This document shows, in pieces, positions 60,359-64,000 of a stretch of DNA of 64,000 nt. The stretch spans positions 1-64,000 of the forward strand of contig CALHGE010000002.1 in NCBI GenBank assembly GCA_938029725.1, given 5' to 3'. Under the pieces are notes generated by a model, which did not search any database, was not told the origin of the DNA, and saw nothing but the letters and a program-made list of their open reading frames with translations. This DNA is from an uncultured Flavobacteriaceae bacterium. Lineage in GTDB: Bacteria > Bacteroidota > Bacteroidia > Flavobacteriales > Flavobacteriaceae. Each line of letters opens with the position of its first letter. Within the stretch, counting starts at the first letter, position 1. A program made the translations under genes and the position numbers.

Positions 60359-61711
60359 ATGAATTTGAAAAACATACATAAGGTTTACTTCATAGGTATC
60401 GGAGGTATCGGTATGTCTGCTTTGGCCCGTTATTTCAAGTTCATCAATACGCGTGTTGCAGGATACGATAAAACAGAAACGCCATTAACTAAAGAGCTAA
60501 GTAAACTAGGAATTGATATTCATTATGAAGATAATATAGATTTAATTTCTTCAGAATATTTCGATTTGGATGACACCTTGGTCGTGTATACTCCGGCTGT
60601 TCCGAATACCCATGCGGAATACCAATACTTTTTGGAAAAAGGATTTGCTGTTAAAAAGCGATCAGAAGTCTTAGGATTGATTACAAAAGACAGCTTTTGT
60701 TTTGCTGTTGCAGGTACACATGGTAAGACAACGACCTCAAGTATCTTGGCGCATCTGCTCAAGGAAACTGGTGCGCCTTTGACTGCATTTTTAGGTGGCA
60801 TTTCAGAAGATTTTAATAGTAACTTTTTACTAGAGGGAACTGATTTTTCGGTTGTAGAGGCTGATGAATTTGATCGTTCTTTTTTAAAGTTAACACCAAA
60901 TATAGCTTGTATTACATCAATGGACGCTGATCATTTAGATGTGTATGGAAGTGGCGACGAATTGCATAAATCCTTTAGAGATTTTGTCAATCGCCTAAAG
61001 CCAGGTGGAAAATTATTAATCCGTAATGGATTGCCAATAGAAGGAATAACTTACGGTATCGAAGATGACGCTGATTACTGTATCAAAAACATAAAGATTG
61101 AACATGGCACCTACGTATTTGATTTGAACACTCCTGAAGCTACCCTATCAGGAGTTAAGTTCAATAAGCCTGGAAGGCACAATTTACTGAATGGTCTAGT
61201 GGCTTTTGCAATGGCGGCGGAATCAAATTTTCCCATAAGACGTCTAGCTAAAGCTCTTGAAACGTTCAAAGGAGTTCAACGTAGGTTTTCATATAAAATC
61301 AAAAAGGAGGAATTTATTTTTATTGATGATTATGCACATCATCCCACAGAAATTAATGCCGTACATGATGCGATTTCCGAAATGCATCCCAATAAAAATG
61401 TATTAGCTGTTTTTCAGCCGCATTTGTTTTCAAGAACAAAAGATTTTATTGATGATTTTGCAGCGAGCTTGTCCAAATTTGATGCCGTGATTTTGTTAGA
61501 TATCTACCCGGCGAGAGAATTACCGATTGCTGGGGTTACATCTGAATGGCTGTTGGAAAAGATTAAAAATCCGAAGAAGAAAATAATTAAAAAAGCAGAA
61601 TTAGTAGAAGAAATTAAAAGGCAAGCCCCAGAAGTTCTAGTAACTATGGGTGCGGGTGATATTGGATTGGAAGTTTCGAAAATAAAAAGAGAATTAGATT
61701 ATGCAAATTAA
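60359..61711 (+). CDS. murC: UDP-N-acetylmuramate--L-alanine ligase
   Basis: 450 residues. VYFIGIGGIGMSALARYF at the N-terminus, AGTHGKTTTSSILAHLL ATP loop and FIDDYAHHPTEI. It starts the peptide stem. It overlaps ftsQ by 11 bp. The 77-bp gap before it holds a CCCT/AGGG-type hairpin repeat at about 60296-60324. Confidence 0.96.
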   Translation: MNLKNIHKVYFIGIGGIGMSALARYFKFINTRVAGYDKTETPLTKELSKLGIDIHYEDNIDLISSEYFDLDDTLVVYTPAVPNTHAEYQYFLEKGFAVKKRSEVLGLITKDSFCFAVAGTHGKTTTSSILAHLLKETGAPLTAFLGGISEDFNSNFLLEGTDFSVVEADEFDRSFLKLTPNIACITSMDADHLDVYGSGDELHKSFRDFVNRLKPGGKLLIRNGLPIEGITYGIEDDADYCIKNIKIEHGTYVFDLNTPEATLSGVKFNKPGRHNLLNGLVAFAMAAESNFPIRRLAKALETFKGVQRRFSYKIKKEEFIFIDDYAHHPTEINAVHDAISEMHPNKNVLAVFQPHLFSRTKDFIDDFAASLSKFDAVILLDIYPARELPIAGVTSEWLLEKIKNPKKKIIKKAELVEEIKRQAPEVLVTMGAGDIGLEVSKIKRELDYAN

Positions 61712-62420
61712 TTGGAATTATATAAAGATAATTGCCTTGCTGATAGCAGTTACAGGGCTTTATGCATTTTCGAATCATAGAAGTAATGTTAAGAAAATTG
61801 ACGAAATGAATATCGAATTCGTTGGGGATCAGAGTCTTTACATAACTGAAGCAATGGTTAATAAATTGTTAATACAAAATTACGGAAGCCTTAAAAATGT
61901 GACCAAAGAAAAATTAGTTTTGAATAAGATTGAAAAAATCATTGAGACCAATGAAATGGTTAAAAAAGCGCAAGTCTTTGTAACAGTAGACGGAGAACTT
62001 GAAGCAAGAATTGTGCAGCGTAAACCTATTGGACGAATAGAAGGAGAAAGTAAATTTTATTTGGACGAAGACGGTAAGCGTATGCCTTTATCTATGAATC
62101 ATTCGGCAAGAGTGCCCATTATTACGGGTAATGTTACTGGCGAAAGTTTAGAAGATGTCTATGAAATTTTGAAGTATGTCAATGAAGATCAATTTCTGAG
62201 AAAAAATGTAATCGCTATTCATGTAGAAGAGGTGAATAAGTACCAATTGCGTTTTCGAATGGAGCAGTTTACAGTTCACTTAGGTGGAATTGATGGTTTG
62301 GAAGAAAAGTTTAACAATTTTAAAGCTTTTTATACCAAAGCGAACAGAGACAAAACTTTAGGAAATTATAATAGCGTCAGTTTAGAATTCAATAACCAAG
62401 TAGTGTGCACTAAAATATAA
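61701..62420 (+). CDS. ftsQ: Cell division protein FtsQ/DivIB-like
   Basis: 239 residues. One N-terminal membrane helix (IIALLIAVTGLYAFSNH), a POTRA-like domain (MNIEFVGDQSLYITEAMVNKLL), then a beta domain (PIGRIEGESKFYLDEDGKRMPL) and MEQFTVHLGGIDGLEEKFNNFKAFY. Place and order identify it; overall sequence conservation is low, as is usual for FtsQ. Confidence 0.92.
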   Translation: MQINWNYIKIIALLIAVTGLYAFSNHRSNVKKIDEMNIEFVGDQSLYITEAMVNKLLIQNYGSLKNVTKEKLVLNKIEKIIETNEMVKKAQVFVTVDGELEARIVQRKPIGRIEGESKFYLDEDGKRMPLSMNHSARVPIITGNVTGESLEDVYEILKYVNEDQFLRKNVIAIHVEEVNKYQLRFRMEQFTVHLGGIDGLEEKFNNFKAFYTKANRDKTLGNYNSVSLEFNNQVVCTKI

Positions 62421-62429
62421 ATCAATCAA

Positions 62430-63761
62430 ATGGAACAAGGAAAATATTCTGTCGGTCTTGACATAGGAACAACCAAAATCGTTGCCATTATAGGTAAAGA
62501 AAATGAGTACGGTAAAATCGAGGTTTTGGGTATTGGTAAATCTAAAAGCTTGGGAGTTCACAGAGGTGTAGTGAATAATATCACCCAGACGATTAAATCT
62601 ATTCAGCAAGCTGTTGAAGAGGCTGAAGTGAATTCTGGATTAAAGATTGGTTCAGTTGTGGTTGGTATTGCAGGGCAGCATATACGAAGTTTGCACCATA
62701 GTGATTATATCACACGAGCTGATTCTGAAGAGGTGATTAATGAGGATGATTTAGATAAGCTGTGCAATCAAGTGTATAAGTTGGTTATGCTTCCAGGAGA
62801 AGAAATAATTCATGTTTTACCACAAGAATATAAAGTTGATGGACAGGCTGAAATCAAACAACCTATAGGAATGTATGGCGGTCGTTTGGAAGCTAATTTT
62901 CACGTGGTAGTTGGTCAAGTTTCATCTATCAAGAATGTGGCGAGATGTATTAAAAGTGCTGGACTAGATTTAGGAAATATTACCCTAGAGCCTTTGGCAT
63001 CTTCTGAAGCTGTTTTAAGTCAGGAAGAGAAAGAGGCAGGGGTTGCATTAATTGATATAGGAGGCGGTACTACCGATCTTGCGATTTTCAAAGACGGAAT
63101 TATTAGACATACCGCTGTTATTCCATTTGGTGGGGGTGTTATCACGGAAGACATAAAAGAAGGGTGCTCAATTATTGAAAAGCAAGCGGAGCTTTTGAAA
63201 ATGAAGTTTGGATCTGCATGGCCAGGAGAGAATAAAGACAACGAAATTGTTTCTATTCCGGGCTTACGAGGTAGAGAGCCAAAGGAGATTACCTTAAAAA
63301 ACCTTTCTAAAATTATACATGCGAGAGTTGTAGAGATTATTGAGCAAGTATATGTGGAGATAAAAAATTACGGTCACGAAGAGCAAAAGAAAAAATTGAT
63401 AGCTGGTATTGTGTTAACTGGCGGAGGAAGTCAATTAAAGCACCTAAAGCAATTGGTGGAGTATATCACAGGAATGGATACTCGCATCGGTTATCCAAAT
63501 GAGCATTTGGCGGGTGATTCTGATGAAGATATCGCTAGTCCTTTATACGCAACAGCAGTTGGCCTTTTGATGAATGCAATAAGGAATGAAGGTAAGGGGC
63601 AGGCAGCCGAAGAGGAGGAAATGACTTTAGCTGATGGAGAAGCGGTTTTGGCAGGTCAAGAAGGAGAAGCACAAACGGCTTCTAAAGTTAGAAAAGAACG
63701 TAAATCAGTATTTGATAAATGGTCTGAAAAGTTGAAAGATTTTTTAGATAACGCAGAGTAA
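62430..63761 (+). CDS. ftsA: Cell division protein FtsA
   Basis: 443 residues. Actin-like ATPase: VGLDIGTTKIVAIIG, the SHS2-type 1C domain (IRSLHHSDYITR), ALIDIGGGTTDLAIF and GIVLTGGGSQLKHL. The end (RKSVFDKWSEKLKDFLDNAE) is the amphipathic membrane anchor. The acidic insert before it (AEEEEMTLADGEAVLAGQEG) is a linker. It tethers FtsZ to the membrane. Confidence 0.96.
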   Translation: MEQGKYSVGLDIGTTKIVAIIGKENEYGKIEVLGIGKSKSLGVHRGVVNNITQTIKSIQQAVEEAEVNSGLKIGSVVVGIAGQHIRSLHHSDYITRADSEEVINEDDLDKLCNQVYKLVMLPGEEIIHVLPQEYKVDGQAEIKQPIGMYGGRLEANFHVVVGQVSSIKNVARCIKSAGLDLGNITLEPLASSEAVLSQEEKEAGVALIDIGGGTTDLAIFKDGIIRHTAVIPFGGGVITEDIKEGCSIIEKQAELLKMKFGSAWPGENKDNEIVSIPGLRGREPKEITLKNLSKIIHARVVEIIEQVYVEIKNYGHEEQKKKLIAGIVLTGGGSQLKHLKQLVEYITGMDTRIGYPNEHLAGDSDEDIASPLYATAVGLLMNAIRNEGKGQAAEEEEMTLADGEAVLAGQEGEAQTASKVRKERKSVFDKWSEKLKDFLDNAE

Positions 63762-63812
63762 AGCCCCCATAGTAGTAAAAGAATTCATCCATAAACCAGT
63801 AATAAAAACAGT

Positions 63813-64000
63813 ATGAGCAACAACACGGAATTTGAGGGAATAGCTTTTGATTTGCCCAAAAATCAAAGCAATGTAATAAAGGTCATTGGAGTCGGTGGTG
63901 GTGGTAGTAATGCCATCAATCACATGTTCCAGGCGGGAATCAACGGTGTTGATTTTGTGATTTTGAATACTGATTCACAAGCACTGAACAATAGTTCTGT
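63813..64000 (+). CDS. ftsZ: Cell division protein FtsZ, 5' end only
   Basis: First 62 codons, cut by the window edge. [19 protein letters not shown] and [13 protein letters not shown] are the N-terminal GTP-binding part of the tubulin-like FtsZ. It follows ftsA after 51 bp, as in most bacteria. It forms the cytokinetic ring. Confidence 0.97.
   Translation, partial: MSNNTEFEGIAFDLPKNQSNVIKVIGVGGGGSNAINHMFQAGINGVDFVILNTDSQALNNSS

Overview
The window comes from an AT-rich genome of the Bacteroidota, almost certainly a marine member of the Flavobacteriaceae. The evidence is the gliding genes gldB and gldC, a dcw cluster without murF between murE and mraY, split methionine synthase, promoters of the TTG/TAnnTTTG type, frequent TTG and GTG starts, few Shine-Dalgarno sites, and an engB/mraZ/dcw neighbourhood typical of flavobacteria. 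No rRNA, tRNA, CRISPR array or intact insertion sequence was found.

Layout. (1) 1-2875: an amidohydrolase (cut by the window edge) and a Rieske oxygenase, divergent from a TetR regulator across a perfect 56-bp palindrome. (2) 2938-11887: assimilatory sulfate reduction. An Rrf2 regulator precedes DUF2061, cysH, cysD, cysN, a sulfite reductase with a C-terminal HEPN-like domain, a siroheme methyltransferase, two tandem Met8/CysG-N-like proteins (the first with a changed active site) and a ferredoxin-NADP reductase. (3) 11911-17343: a SAM-I riboswitch controls a methionine operon: homocysteine-binding half of MetH, a small ABM-domain protein, the cobalamin half of MetH, and metF. The sulfide made in region 2 can thus feed region 3. 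(4) 17349-24332: accessory envelope genes (HExxH lipoprotein, PagL-like deacylase, GIN-domain lipoprotein, serine hydrolase), then an unrecognised three-gene module with an XRE regulator and a 12-bp inverted repeat, then about 0.7 kb without a convincing gene.

(5) 24333-28700: the phenylalanine/tyrosine operon (pheA, aminotransferase, tyrA, DAHP synthase-chorismate mutase). It is preceded by a 23-codon Phe/Tyr-rich leader peptide and a three-segment terminator/antiterminator. This is the clearest regulatory find in the window. (6) 28708-39892: housekeeping genes (rsgA, dtd, two DUF3857 proteins, a MazG-like pyrophosphohydrolase, aroA, queA, rlmN, polyprenyl synthase). (7) 40088-42688: an ECF sigma factor, a probable anti-sigma protein and an outer-membrane-like protein. 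(8) 43013-50010: dnaG without its zinc ligands, a response regulator whose phospho-acceptor Asp is Glu, nadE, gldB, gldC, engB and an alpha/beta hydrolase. (9) 50170-64000: the division and cell wall cluster from mraZ to ftsZ (cut by the window edge), with three 10-bp direct repeats upstream that look like a MraZ operator.

Several starts differ from the longest possible reading frame: sulfite reductase, the PagL-like gene, the serine hydrolase, pheA, rsgA, the polyprenyl synthase, the response regulator and the alpha/beta hydrolase are placed at internal codons for the reasons given in each entry.
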